From Roseateles noduli (GTDB lineage: Bacteria > Pseudomonadota > Gammaproteobacteria > Burkholderiales > Burkholderiaceae_C): DNA of 64,000 bases. Both the position numbers and the translations under genes were made by a program. The stretch spans positions 186,001 through 250,000 of the forward strand of contig NIOE01000008.1 of the NCBI GenBank assembly GCA_002205125.1, written 5' to 3'. Under the pieces are notes generated by a model. The model had not been told where the DNA came from and made no database searches. It saw only the letters and a program-made list of their open reading frames with translations. Shown here piece by piece: positions 36,324 through 45,686 of the stretch (its first letter is position 1; each line of letters opens with the position of its first letter).

Positions 36324-38564
36324 ATGCAACTGCGCCCGACGCCCGTCGCGCTCGCCCTGTCGTTGGCTTTCCCGCTGGCCTTCGTGCCGGCCTCCGCCCA
36401 GACCCAGCCGGCTTCCACGACCACCTCGACCGCCGCGAAGACCGCGACCGCCGAGAACCCCCAGCCACTCGGTGAGCTGACCGTCTCCGCGACCCGCACC
36501 GAACGTTCGGTCGACGCGGTGCCCAACACGGTCACCGTCAAGAACCGCAAGCAGCTCGACCGCCGCGACGCACGCGACCTGAAGGACCTGCTGTCCGACG
36601 AGGTCGATCTCTCGGTCAAGGCCATGACGCCGCGCTTCACGGCCGCCGGCGCCTCCACGGGGCGCTCGGGCAACGAGGGCATCAACATCCGCGGCCTGGA
36701 AGGCAACCGGGTGCTGATGATGGTGGACGGCATCCGCCTGCCGCAGAGCTTCGCGTTCGGCGCGTTCGCCAGCGGCCGGGCCGACTTCGTCGACCTCAAC
36801 AGCCTGGTCAGCGCCGAAGTGCTGCGGGGCCCGACCTCCACCTCCTACGGCAGCGACGGGCTGGCCGGCGCGCTGAGCCTGCGCACGCTGTCGCCGGAGG
36901 ACCTGCTGGTGAACGGCAAGACCTTCGCCGGCTTCGCCAAGCTGAGCGGCCTGACGGCCGACGACTCCACGCGCGCCAGCGCCGCCGTCGCCTTCGGCGC
37001 GGGCGACTGGAGCAGCCTGGTGCAGGCCACCGTGCAGCGCGGCCACGAGACGAAGAACGAGGGCGACAACGACGCCCCCAACGCCACCCGCACCAAGCCC
37101 AATCCGACCGACGTCGAGTCCAGCAGCGTGATGGCCAAGCTCGGCTATCGCGTCAACGGCAACCACCGGTTGATGGGCACGCTCGAATACCGCGAGCGCA
37201 AGGTCGACACCAACGTGCTGACCGCCGTGACCGCGCCGCCGGCGACCGGCACGCTGCCGGGGACGGCGGTGCTGGGGCTGGTCGCGCACGACAAGCTGGA
37301 GCGCACGCGGGTCTCGCTGGAGCACCGCTACGAGGACCTCAACGCCACGTGGCTGCAGCAGGCGACCACGCACGTCTACGTGCAGGACAGCGAGACGCGC
37401 CAGTTCGCTGCCGAGGACCGCAACACCTCGCCCGACCGCACGCGGCTGGGCACCTACAAGGAACGCGTGATCGGCCTGAGCTCGCAGGCGCAGACGCAGT
37501 TGGCCAACCAGCGCCTGAGCTACGGCGTCGACCTCAGCCGCAACACGATCGACGGCGTGCGCGACGGCACCGTCCCGCCGGCCGGCGAGACCTTCCCGAG
37601 CAAGGCCTTCCCCGACACGAAGTACACCTTGGCCGGCGCCTTCGTGCAGGACGAGATCGAAGCGGGCGACTTCACGCTCATCCCCGCGCTGCGCTTCGAG
37701 CATTACAAGCTGTCGCCCAAGCAGAACGGCTACACGGGCCAGATCGTCTCGCTGTCGGACCAGGCGGTGACGCCGCGGATCGGCCTGATCTGGCGCGCGA
37801 CGCCCCTCGTCCAGCCCTACGTCAACTGGGCGCAAGGCTTCCGCGCGCCGACGCCGGACCAGGTCAACAACGGCTTCACCAACCCGATCCAGGGCTACCA
37901 GAGCATCGGCAATCCCGACCTGAAGGCGGAGCACGCCAACAGCTGGGAACTGGGCCTGCGCGGCAAGCTGATGGAGACGCTGCGCTGGCAGCTGAGCGCC
38001 TACGACAACCGCTACCGCGACTTCATCTCGCAGGAGATGGTGCGCGGCTCTTTCACGCCCAACGATCCGGCGATCTTCCAGTACGTCAACCTGAGCCAGA
38101 CCCGCATCAAGGGCGTGGAAGCGCGCTTCGTCTGGGACATCTCCTCGACCTTCAACGTCAACGCGTCGGTGGCGAAGTCGCGTGGCCACAGCATCGAGAA
38201 CGGCGTGGAAACGCCGCTGGACAGCGTGCAGCCGCTGCGCGGCAAGATCGGCGCGCACTACGAGTCCGGCCCGTGGGGCCTCGAAGCCACCTGGCTGCAC
38301 AGCTCCGGCAAGAAGCCGTCGGACGTCAGCACGGCCGGCCAGTTCACGCCGAAGAAGTACGACGTCGTCGACCTCGGGGGCGCCTACCGCTTCGACAAGA
38401 CCTTCTCGATCACGGCCTACGTCACCAACCTCTTCGACAAGAAGTACTGGCGCTGGAACGACGTGACCGGCATCAGCTCGGCCACGCCCGCGGCGCTGGC
38501 CACGATCGACAGCTACACCGCCCCCGGCCGCGCCCTCCAGGTGACCCTGCGCGCCGATTTCTGA
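36324..38564 (+). CDS. hmuR: TonB-dependent haem/haemoglobin receptor
   Basis: 746 residues from ATG 36324 (AAGGA upstream), with a Sec signal (ends PASAQ). Features are a TonB-box-like LTVSATRTERSVDAVPNTV, a plug with GNEGINIRGLEGNRVLMMVDGIRLPQSF, and a 22-strand barrel ending ALQVTLRADF. The haem-receptor motif FRAP...NPDL (about 506-533) is present, but the usual His between FRAP and NPDL is missing; Tyr is there instead. It imports haem at the outer membrane using energy from TonB. The length is normal. The next gene follows by 16 bases. Confidence 0.94.
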   Translation: MQLRPTPVALALSLAFPLAFVPASAQTQPASTTTSTAAKTATAENPQPLGELTVSATRTERSVDAVPNTVTVKNRKQLDRRDARDLKDLLSDEVDLSVKAMTPRFTAAGASTGRSGNEGINIRGLEGNRVLMMVDGIRLPQSFAFGAFASGRADFVDLNSLVSAEVLRGPTSTSYGSDGLAGALSLRTLSPEDLLVNGKTFAGFAKLSGLTADDSTRASAAVAFGAGDWSSLVQATVQRGHETKNEGDNDAPNATRTKPNPTDVESSSVMAKLGYRVNGNHRLMGTLEYRERKVDTNVLTAVTAPPATGTLPGTAVLGLVAHDKLERTRVSLEHRYEDLNATWLQQATTHVYVQDSETRQFAAEDRNTSPDRTRLGTYKERVIGLSSQAQTQLANQRLSYGVDLSRNTIDGVRDGTVPPAGETFPSKAFPDTKYTLAGAFVQDEIEAGDFTLIPALRFEHYKLSPKQNGYTGQIVSLSDQAVTPRIGLIWRATPLVQPYVNWAQGFRAPTPDQVNNGFTNPIQGYQSIGNPDLKAEHANSWELGLRGKLMETLRWQLSAYDNRYRDFISQEMVRGSFTPNDPAIFQYVNLSQTRIKGVEARFVWDISSTFNVNASVAKSRGHSIENGVETPLDSVQPLRGKIGAHYESGPWGLEATWLHSSGKKPSDVSTAGQFTPKKYDVVDLGGAYRFDKTFSITAYVTNLFDKKYWRWNDVTGISSATPAALATIDSYTAPGRALQVTLRADF

Positions 38565-38580
38565 CCAGGAGTTGTTCCCC

Positions 38581-39678
38581 ATGCATGCCAGCTTCACCGC
38601 TCTGCGACAGGCCTTCGCCACGGCGCGCCAGGAGCGCAAGGCCCGCCACCGCGACATCGCCAGCGACCTGCGCATCTCCGAAGGCGAACTGCTGGCCGCG
38701 CACGCCGGCCCGTTCGCCGACGAGGAGTCCCCGCTGCGCGCGCGCCGCCTGCGCGCGGAGTGGCAGGACCTGATCGCCGCGCTGGAGCCGCTGGGCCCGG
38801 TGATGGCGCTGACCCGCAACGAGTCCTGCGTGCACGAGAAGGTCGGCGTCTACAGCGCCGTCAGCGCGATGGGGCCGCAGCGCCAGATGGGCCTGGTGCT
38901 GGGCGGCGCGATCGACCTGCGCGTCTTCTACAGCCATTGGCGCCACGGCTTCGCCGTCGCCGAGCGGCTGTCGGACGGCGCGCTGCAGCGCAGCCTGCAG
39001 TTCTTCGACGCCGCCGGCCAGGCCATCCACAAGGTCTTCGTGAAGCCGGAGAGCGACCTCGCCGCGTACGAAGCCCTGGTGGAACGCTTCCTGGCCGACG
39101 ATCAGAAGCCCGGCTTCGAGCCCGGCGATGCGTGGCAGGACCCGGCGGAAGTGCCGGACGCGCGCATCGACGTCGCGGCCTTCCGCGGCGAGTGGGCCTC
39201 GCTGCGCGACACGCACGACTTCTTCGGTCTGCTCAAGCGCCACGGCCTGACCCGCACGCAGGCGCTGCGCCTGGCCGAGCCGCGCTTCGCGCAGCCGGTG
39301 GCGCTGTCCAGCGCGCAGGAACTGCTGAGCCGCGCCGCGCAGGAGAACGTCTCGATCATGGTCTTCGTCGGCAACCCCGGGATGATCCAGATCCACAGCG
39401 GTCCGGTGAACAAGGTCGCGATGATGGGCCCGTGGATCAACGTGCTGGATCCGGGCTTCAACCTGCACCTGCGCGAGGACCACATCGCCTCGGCGTGGCT
39501 GGTGCGCAAGCCGACGGTCGACGGGCTGGTGTGCTCGCTGGAGCTGTTCGACGCGCAGGGCCGCACGATCGCGATGATGTTCGGCGAACGCAAGCCGGGT
39601 AAGGCGGAGCGCTGCGACTGGCGCAACCTGCTGGAGAGCCTGGTCGAAGGCGCGCCGGCGGAGACCGTGCCGTGCTGA
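38581..39678 (+). CDS. hmuS: Haem-degrading/haem-handling protein HmuS (ChuS/HemS family)
   Basis: 365 residues from ATG 38581, set by CAGGAG 8-9 bases upstream. It has the two-fold repeated HemS/ChuS fold, each half with a similar helix-beta unit: LGPVMALTRNESCVHEKVGVY in the first and NVSIMVFVGNPGMIQIHSGPV in the second. Family members bind haem in the cytoplasm and either degrade it or pass it on. It overlaps hmuT by 7 bases. Confidence 0.93.
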   Translation: MHASFTALRQAFATARQERKARHRDIASDLRISEGELLAAHAGPFADEESPLRARRLRAEWQDLIAALEPLGPVMALTRNESCVHEKVGVYSAVSAMGPQRQMGLVLGGAIDLRVFYSHWRHGFAVAERLSDGALQRSLQFFDAAGQAIHKVFVKPESDLAAYEALVERFLADDQKPGFEPGDAWQDPAEVPDARIDVAAFRGEWASLRDTHDFFGLLKRHGLTRTQALRLAEPRFAQPVALSSAQELLSRAAQENVSIMVFVGNPGMIQIHSGPVNKVAMMGPWINVLDPGFNLHLREDHIASAWLVRKPTVDGLVCSLELFDAQGRTIAMMFGERKPGKAERCDWRNLLESLVEGAPAETVPC

Positions 39679-40553
39679 GCCGCCGTCACGTCCTGTCGCT
39701 GGCGCCTGCCGCGGCGCTGCTGAGCGCCGGCGGCCGCGCCTGGGCCGCGCCGCAGCGCGTCATCGCCGTCGGCGGCGCGCTGACCGAGCTGATCTACGAA
39801 CTGGGCGCGCAGGGCGAGCTCGTCGGCGTGGACAGCACCTCGCTGTACCCGTCGGCCGCCACGAAGCTGCCCAACGTCGGCTACGCGCGCACGCTGGCCG
39901 CCGAAGGCCTGCTGTCGCTGGCGCCGACGATGGTCGTCGCGACCGAGGAAGCCGGCCCGCCCGCCGTGCTGCGCCAGCTCGAAGCGGCGAAGGTGCCGCT
40001 GCACGTGCTGCGCGCGGAGCACCGTTTCGAAGGCGTGCTCGAGCGGACGACGGCGCTGGGCGAGCTGCTCGGTCGCCAGCAGCAGGCGACGGCCCTGTCG
40101 CAGAAGCTGCAGGCGGAATGGACCGCGAGCCGCGCCCAGGTGGCGAAGCTCGCCGCCGGTCATCGCGCGCCGCGCGTGCTCTTCGTGCTGTCGAACGCCG
40201 CGAACCAGGCACGCATCGCCGGCTCCGCCACGGCAGCCGACGCGATGATCGGCTACGCCGCCGCGACCAACGCGCTCGGCGATGCGCAGGGCTACAAGAT
40301 GCTCTCGCCCGAAGCCGCGATCGCCGCGGCGCCGGACGTGATCCTCGCGACGACGCAGGGCCTCGAAGCCAGCGGCGGCATAGCCGGCCTGCTGAAGCTG
40401 CCGGGCCTGGCGCAGACGCCCGCCGGGCAGAACAAGCGCGTGGTCGTGATGGAAACGATGGAGCTGCTCGGCTTCGGACCGCGCACGCCGAAGGCCTTGA
40501 CCACGCTGGCCCAGGCCCTGCATGCGCCGGCGGTTGCGGGCAGGACGGCGTGA
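39672..40553 (+). CDS. hmuT: Haem ABC transporter periplasmic binding protein HmuT
   Basis: 293 residues from GTG 39672, which overlaps the end of hmuS by 7 bases. The N-terminus MLSRRHVLSLAPAAALLSAG is signal-like with an Arg pair. The class III binding-protein fold shows QRVIAVGGALTELIYELGAQGELVGVDSTSLYP and YARTLAAEGLLSLAPTMVVATEEAGP, typical of HmuT/PhuT with a Tyr haem ligand candidate in the YPSAA and GYART region. It hands haem to HmuUV. Confidence 0.93.
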   Translation: MLSRRHVLSLAPAAALLSAGGRAWAAPQRVIAVGGALTELIYELGAQGELVGVDSTSLYPSAATKLPNVGYARTLAAEGLLSLAPTMVVATEEAGPPAVLRQLEAAKVPLHVLRAEHRFEGVLERTTALGELLGRQQQATALSQKLQAEWTASRAQVAKLAAGHRAPRVLFVLSNAANQARIAGSATAADAMIGYAAATNALGDAQGYKMLSPEAAIAAAPDVILATTQGLEASGGIAGLLKLPGLAQTPAGQNKRVVVMETMELLGFGPRTPKALTTLAQALHAPAVAGRTA

Positions 40554-40599
40554 GCATCGAGCGGCGTCCAGCACGACGTTCGGCACGACGGACAGCGCA

Positions 40600-41673
40600 A
40601 TGAACCCGGTCGGATCCGCCCTGCCCTCGCCGATCGCCGCGATGCCGGCACGGCGCGCGTGGTCGCGCCCGATGCTGCTGGCGGCGGCGCTGGTGCTGAC
40701 GGTGATCGTGGCGGTGCAGTTCGGCGCGGTGCCGATCTCGGCCGCCGACTGGTTCAACGGACCGTGGAGCGACGCGCCCAAGACCGGCGGCGCGCACGTG
40801 CTGTGGCAACTGCGGCTGCCGCGCCTCGGGCTGACGCTCGCGGTGGGCGCGGCGCTCGGCCTGGCCGGCGCGCTCAGCCAGGCGCTGTTCCGCAATCCGA
40901 TGGCCGAGCCCAGCCTGCTCGGCGTCACCAGCGGCGCAGCCGCGGCGGTGGCGCTCACCCTCACCGTCTTCGCGAGCATGCACGCCGTGCTGCCTGCGGA
41001 GGCCCGCCTGTGGCTGCTGCCGGTGGTCGGCTTCGTCGGCGCGCTGGCGGTGTGCTTCTCGCTGGACCGCCTCTCGCGCTGGCTCGCGCCGGGCTCGATC
41101 GCGGCGCTGCTGCTGTGCGGCCTCGCGCTGCAGGCGATGACCTTTGCGGTCGTCGGTCTGTGCAGCTTCATCGCCAACGACGAGCAGTTGCGCGCGATCA
41201 ACTTCTGGACGCTGGGATCGTTGGCGGGCGCCAACTGGATCATGGCCGCGGTGATGGGCGGCGCGCTGCTCGTGCTGGGCACGCTGGCGCTGCGCGTCGC
41301 GCCGCGTCTGAATGCACTCGCGCTCGGCGAAGCGGCGGCGGCGCACGTCGGCATCGACGTCGAACGTCTGCGCTGGCAGTGCATCACCATGGTGGCGCTG
41401 CTGTCGGCGCTGGCGGTGGCCTGGTGCGGGAGCATCGGCTTCATCGGCCTGATGGCACCTCACCTGGCGCGGCAGCTCGTCGGCGCGGACCAGCGCCAGG
41501 TGCTGCCCAACGCGATGCTCGCGGGCGCCTTGCTGCTGGTCGTGGCGGACACCTTCGCGCGGACGCTGGCGGTGCCGGCGGAGATCCCCGTCGGCGTGTT
41601 CAGCGCGCTGATCGGCGCGCCGTGGTTCCTGTTCCTGCTGCGCGGCGCGGTGCGCCGCATGGGGAGCGCGTGA
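40600..41673 (+). CDS. hmuU: Haem ABC transporter permease HmuU
   Basis: 357 residues from ATG 40600; the frame is open earlier but that part lies in an unconserved stretch. It is a FecCD/BtuC-type permease of about ten helices: LRLPRLGLTLAVGAALGLAGALSQALFRNPMAEPSLLGVTSGAA is the family signature, and GSIGFIGLMAPHLARQLVGADQRQVLP forms the ATPase coupling region. The stop TGA overlaps the hmuV ATG (TGATG). Confidence 0.94.
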   Translation: MNPVGSALPSPIAAMPARRAWSRPMLLAAALVLTVIVAVQFGAVPISAADWFNGPWSDAPKTGGAHVLWQLRLPRLGLTLAVGAALGLAGALSQALFRNPMAEPSLLGVTSGAAAAVALTLTVFASMHAVLPAEARLWLLPVVGFVGALAVCFSLDRLSRWLAPGSIAALLLCGLALQAMTFAVVGLCSFIANDEQLRAINFWTLGSLAGANWIMAAVMGGALLVLGTLALRVAPRLNALALGEAAAAHVGIDVERLRWQCITMVALLSALAVAWCGSIGFIGLMAPHLARQLVGADQRQVLPNAMLAGALLLVVADTFARTLAVPAEIPVGVFSALIGAPWFLFLLRGAVRRMGSA

Positions 41674-42470
41674 TGGGCTCGCTCCTGACTTTGCAGGACG
41701 TGCGCGTGACGCTGGGCGGCGCGACCATCGGCCCGCTGACGCTGCGCGTCGATCCGGGCGAACGCATCGCGATCCTCGGCCCGAGCGGCGCCGGCAAGTC
41801 GACGTTGCTCCGACTCATCGCGCGCGAGCTGCGTCCGGCCGCCGGCGCGCTGCATTTCGATGGACAGCCGCTCGGCGCGTGGTCGCCGGCGGCATTGGCG
41901 CAACGCCGCGCGGTGCTGCCGCAGCAACACGGCGTTGCGTTCGGACTGCCTGTGGAGCTCGTCGTCGCCCTCGGCCGCGTCGCACGCCAAGGCGACGGGC
42001 GCCAGGACGCGATCGTGCGCGAGGCGCTGACGCAGGCGCAGGCCGAGCACCTGTACGGTCGCCGCTTCGACACGCTGTCCGGCGGCGAACAGGCGCGCGT
42101 CCAGCTGGCGCGCGTGTTCGCGCAGGCCTGGGATGCGCGCGACGGGCTGCTGCTCGTCGACGAGCCGGTGGCGGCGCTCGATCCGGGACTGAGCGTCTCG
42201 CTGATGGCCGCGATGTCGGACTTCGCGACGCAGCGCGGCCACGCGCTGGTGGCGGTGCTGCACGACCTCAACCTCGCGATGAATCACTTCGACCGGCTCT
42301 GGCTCATGAAGTCGGGCCGGCTGCTGGCCGACTGCGACGCGCTGCCGGCGACCTTGCCGCTGCTGGAACAGCTCTACGACACGCGCCTGCGGCTGCTGCG
42401 CGATGAACACGGTCTCGCGATCCTGCCGATGCTGGCCGGTGCGGTGGGAACGGTGGGAGCGCGCGCATGA
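41673..42470 (+). CDS. hmuV: Haem ABC transporter ATPase HmuV
   Basis: 265 residues from ATG 41673, overlapping the hmuU stop. Walker A GPSGAGKST, signature LSGGEQARVQLAR, Walker B LLLVDEPVAALD and switch His (AVLHDLNLAM) are complete. It energises HmuU. The ATG of the next gene overlaps its stop by 4 bases (42467-42470). Confidence 0.94.
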   Translation: MGSLLTLQDVRVTLGGATIGPLTLRVDPGERIAILGPSGAGKSTLLRLIARELRPAAGALHFDGQPLGAWSPAALAQRRAVLPQQHGVAFGLPVELVVALGRVARQGDGRQDAIVREALTQAQAEHLYGRRFDTLSGGEQARVQLARVFAQAWDARDGLLLVDEPVAALDPGLSVSLMAAMSDFATQRGHALVAVLHDLNLAMNHFDRLWLMKSGRLLADCDALPATLPLLEQLYDTRLRLLRDEHGLAILPMLAGAVGTVGARA

Positions 42471-43195
42471 GTCCTCGTTGGACCGGCTGGGCCATGACGG
42501 GCGCGATCCACGCGACCATGCTGCTGGCGCTGGCGAGCGCCTTCGCGCCCCAACGACCGTCAGCGCCCGTGCCGCTGACGATCAGCGCGCGCCTGGTGCC
42601 TTCGAAGCCCACGTCGGAAGCGACGCCTCCGTCGTCGATCTCCATCGAATTGCCGCGCTCAGCGTTGAGCGTTCCTCCGACGCCGGACATCCCGCCGCCG
42701 CCCGTGCAGATCGAGATCACGCCGCCGATCGCCGTCGCGGCGACGCCGCTGCGATTCGATCCTCCCGCAGTTGCCCAAGCGGATCAGGATTCGGCCCCGG
42801 CCCGTCCGGTCGCAGTCGCCGCCGTCTCGACCACGGCGACAGCGACGCCGCCCGTTCCCACGACCATGCCAGCGCCAGCGACCACCGACGCCCCGGTCCA
42901 GATGCCTGCCGACCATCGCGCCTGCAGCGCCCGACAGATCGAGCGCCACTACCCGGGGATGCTGCGCGATCGCGGCATCGAGGGCCGAGTCGTGCTTCGC
43001 GTGAAGGTCGACGCCGACGGCCATGCCGCCGAGGTCGTCGTGGCCGGCGGCAGTGGCTGGCGGCTGCTGGACGAGGCGGCGCGCCGCGTCGCCGAAGCCT
43101 GTCCCTTCGTCCCTGCCCGACGCGGCGACCAGCGACAGGTCAGTTGGGTCGAGTACCCGGTGCGCTTCGCGCTCCAGGCGTCCCCCTTGCAGTAA
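42467..43195 (+). CDS. TonB-family energy transducer
   Basis: 242 residues. It has a single N-terminal membrane helix (WTGWAMTGAIHATMLLALASAFA), a Pro/Ala/Thr-rich periplasmic linker, and a TonB C-terminal domain (YPGMLRDRGIEGRVVLRVKVDADGHAAEVVVAGGSGWRLLDEAARR). It likely powers the hmuR receptor, using an ExbB-ExbD pair encoded elsewhere. Overlap with hmuV by 4 bases ties its synthesis to the haem importer, so it may be dedicated to haem. Confidence 0.9.
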   Translation: MSPRWTGWAMTGAIHATMLLALASAFAPQRPSAPVPLTISARLVPSKPTSEATPPSSISIELPRSALSVPPTPDIPPPPVQIEITPPIAVAATPLRFDPPAVAQADQDSAPARPVAVAAVSTTATATPPVPTTMPAPATTDAPVQMPADHRACSARQIERHYPGMLRDRGIEGRVVLRVKVDADGHAAEVVVAGGSGWRLLDEAARRVAEACPFVPARRGDQRQVSWVEYPVRFALQASPLQ

Positions 43196-43207
43196 GGAGT
43201 CCACCCC

Positions 43208-44701
43208 ATGTGCGACAAGCCCACCTCCACTTCGCTCCTGAGCCTGCTGGCGCGTGCCGACGCGGGCGCTTCCGGCTTGCCAAGCGATTCCCCGTTGCTG
43301 GCCTCCGCCGCGAACGCGGTGACAGGCGGCGGCGTGTTCATGCAGGAGGGCGACACCGTGCCCGCCGCGGTGGCAGGTCTGCCGCTGGCGCAAGCCCTGG
43401 CGCGTGGCGAAGCACTCTCCGCTTCATCGACCACTTCGTCTTCGTCGTCCTCTTCCGACGACATGCCGGTGCCGCGCGGCTCGCGTCGTCGCCGCCTGTG
43501 GGAACTGCCCGCGCAGGCGCTCTGCCCGGTGATCGGCGTGTGCCTGCCGATGCCCGTGCTGCGTCGCAAGCTGGGCAAGATGCTCGGCGGCGAGGCGCTG
43601 GCCAACGACTACGAGATGCACTGCGGCGCGATCAACGAATGCGCGCGTCGCGGGCCGATCTCCGAGATGCTGCAGAAGGAACTGGATCAGCGCTTCTCGA
43701 TCGCGCTGCGGCAGTCCGCGCAGCACAAGACCGCGGAGTCGCTGACGCGCTGGTGGAACGCCGCGCAGCAGGGCAACGACGTCGGCGGCGCGCTGTGGGG
43801 CGCGTTGACGCATGCGCGTTGCGATGCCGCGCTGCAGGAGCAGGTCCTGCGCGACATCCACATGCTGCAGCACCAGGTCGGCGCGGCGAACCGTGCAGAC
43901 CTGCAGCGCCTCGACGAGCTGCAGGACGAGCACGCGATCCTGACGCGCGAGCTGGCGCAGGCGCAATCGCGCAGCACGCGGCTGCTGGCGGAGCGCGCAC
44001 GCGAGCTGGAGCTGTCGCAGGCCGAATGCCTTCGCCTGCGCGGCGAGCTGCTGGCGCGCGACACGCTGGCGGCGGGACTGCGCGAGGAGCTGCAGCAGCT
44101 GGAGGAGAGCATCCCCGGCCTGCGCCACCGCCACGAACAGGCCAAGCACTTGCAGACGCAGCAGGAACGCATCCATCAGCTGGAGCGCGCGCTGCTGACC
44201 TCGCGCCAGCAGGCCGAGCGCGAGCAGCGCCGGGCGGATGAATTGCAGCAGGCGCTGGCGCAGTCGGAACGTCAGCTGGAACAGCAGCAGACGCAGACGG
44301 CGCAGCAGTCCGAGTCGCAGCCGAACGCGGAGTCACTGCCGTCGCTCGACGAGCGCTCGGTGCTGTGCGTCGGTGGCCGGCCGGCGGTGGTGCCGATCTA
44401 TCGCCAACTGATCGAGCGCACCGGCGGGCGTTTCCTGCACCACGACGGTGGCGAGGAAGACGCCGTCTCCAAGTTGGACGCGAGCCTCGCAGCAGCCGAC
44501 CTCGTGATCTGCCAGACCGGCTGCATCAGCCACGACGCCTACTGGCGCGTGAAAGACCACTGCAAGCGGCACAACAAGAAGTGCGTCTACATCGAGTCGC
44601 CGAGCGCGAGCGGCATGCGCAGGGCGTTGGGTTCACTGAGCGGTGCCGAGGGCGAGGTCGATTCGGCCGGCGTCGTGCCTTTGTCGGCCCGCGAATCCTG
44701 A
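43208..44701 (+). CDS. DUF2325 protein with long coiled coil, end of the haem operon
   Basis: 497 residues. N-terminal domain (about 95-235) has LWELPAQALCPVIGVCLPMPVLRRKLGK, an HCGAINEC pair and HMLQHQVGAANRADL, conserved His/Cys positions suggesting metal or haem binding. A coiled coil (about 235-370) follows, then DUF2325 (about 377-475: VLCVGGRPAVVPIYRQLIERTGG, CQTGCISHDAYWRVKDHCKRHNKKCVYI). A Ser run sits near residue 75. It begins 12 bases after the tonB gene, so it belongs to the haem operon. The role is unknown; a cytoplasmic haem or iron sensor or chaperone is inference. Confidence 0.85.
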   Translation: MCDKPTSTSLLSLLARADAGASGLPSDSPLLASAANAVTGGGVFMQEGDTVPAAVAGLPLAQALARGEALSASSTTSSSSSSSDDMPVPRGSRRRRLWELPAQALCPVIGVCLPMPVLRRKLGKMLGGEALANDYEMHCGAINECARRGPISEMLQKELDQRFSIALRQSAQHKTAESLTRWWNAAQQGNDVGGALWGALTHARCDAALQEQVLRDIHMLQHQVGAANRADLQRLDELQDEHAILTRELAQAQSRSTRLLAERARELELSQAECLRLRGELLARDTLAAGLREELQQLEESIPGLRHRHEQAKHLQTQQERIHQLERALLTSRQQAEREQRRADELQQALAQSERQLEQQQTQTAQQSESQPNAESLPSLDERSVLCVGGRPAVVPIYRQLIERTGGRFLHHDGGEEDAVSKLDASLAAADLVICQTGCISHDAYWRVKDHCKRHNKKCVYIESPSASGMRRALGSLSGAEGEVDSAGVVPLSARES

Positions 44702-44787
44702 GTCGTTCCTCGGAATCCGGCGACGCCGATTGGCATTTCGCATAGCCGGAAACAACAAGGCTCAGGGGAGCAGGATCGTGCTCCGGT

Positions 44788-45639
44788 TCAACGCACGAGA
44801 TGCTCGAACACGCCCTCGACCATGGTGGCGAAGGACACATGCGCATCTCCGCACGCCGTCGGCACGATCGCCAGAAATTCCGACGACAGCAACTTGGCGG
44901 CGAACCTGTGCCGCGTGTTGGCGTCCAACATCCACGCGCGAATCACCTGTCGGAACTCCCCGCGGTCCGAGGCGAAGGGATTGCTGTAATCATGCTCGCC
45001 CCAGAAGTCCCAATGACTCTGCCTGACGAACTGCTCGGTGGACATCGGGTCATCGCATTCCAGCCAATGCGCCAACAGCGGCTGGATCGCGATTCCCCCG
45101 ACATCGAACATCAGGAGCACCTCGAACGGATCGTGCAGCAACACGGGCCTGCACGGATCGACGCCGCGGATTGCAAGCGCAAAGTAGGCCAGCGCAAAAC
45201 CCGACAGGGCGGATTGTTGCGACGCCGTCCAACTGCCGGGTGGGCATCCTCCCAGACGATCCAAGGCAATCGCCAGCGAATGACGGATCTCGGCCCCTTG
45301 CGCCAGCAGCTCCAACATCCGCGGCACGAAATACCCCACCTCCGCCGGGTTCTGCACCTGGCTCTTCGCGGAATCGCCGTATTCGAAGAGATGCTCGACC
45401 GTGAGCCGCTTCAACGGCCACTCGCGCAACTGCTTCTCCACTTCCTCCGGCACGCAGCAGGCCGTGCAGACATCCAGCGGCAGCGCTGGCCGGCGGAACT
45501 CTGCGAATGCGGCGTAGGTCTCCTCAACCGCGGCGCGAAGCATCTGCGAGAGTTCGACGTGCTCGGTGACTGTCATGGGATGGTGCTGGGCGAAGGCGTC
45601 GATTCTGCCTGCCAGCCGGACCGCATCAGTCCGAAACAT
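44788..45639 (-). CDS. Hypothetical protein downstream of an immunity-like gene
   Basis: 283 residues from ATG 45639. A GTG at 45690, overlapping the stop of the upstream gene, would add 17 residues and is also plausible. It has no signal peptide or membrane helix. Distinct stretches are LPLDVCTACCVPEEVEKQLREWPL (Cys cluster), NPAEVGYFVPRMLELLAQGAEIRHSLAIALDRLG and the C-terminal EFRQVIRAWML. I recognise no named domain. It looks like an all-helical protein of the sort often annotated beside immunity genes. It is convergent with DUF2325. Confidence 0.65.
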   Translation of the reverse strand: MFRTDAVRLAGRIDAFAQHHPMTVTEHVELSQMLRAAVEETYAAFAEFRRPALPLDVCTACCVPEEVEKQLREWPLKRLTVEHLFEYGDSAKSQVQNPAEVGYFVPRMLELLAQGAEIRHSLAIALDRLGGCPPGSWTASQQSALSGFALAYFALAIRGVDPCRPVLLHDPFEVLLMFDVGGIAIQPLLAHWLECDDPMSTEQFVRQSHWDFWGEHDYSNPFASDRGEFRQVIRAWMLDANTRHRFAAKLLSSEFLAIVPTACGDAHVSFATMVEGVFEHLVR

Positions 45640-45686
45640 CGCCAGTCGCACGAGAGAGTGGATCCCGCCGTCCTCACCGCGCGCAG

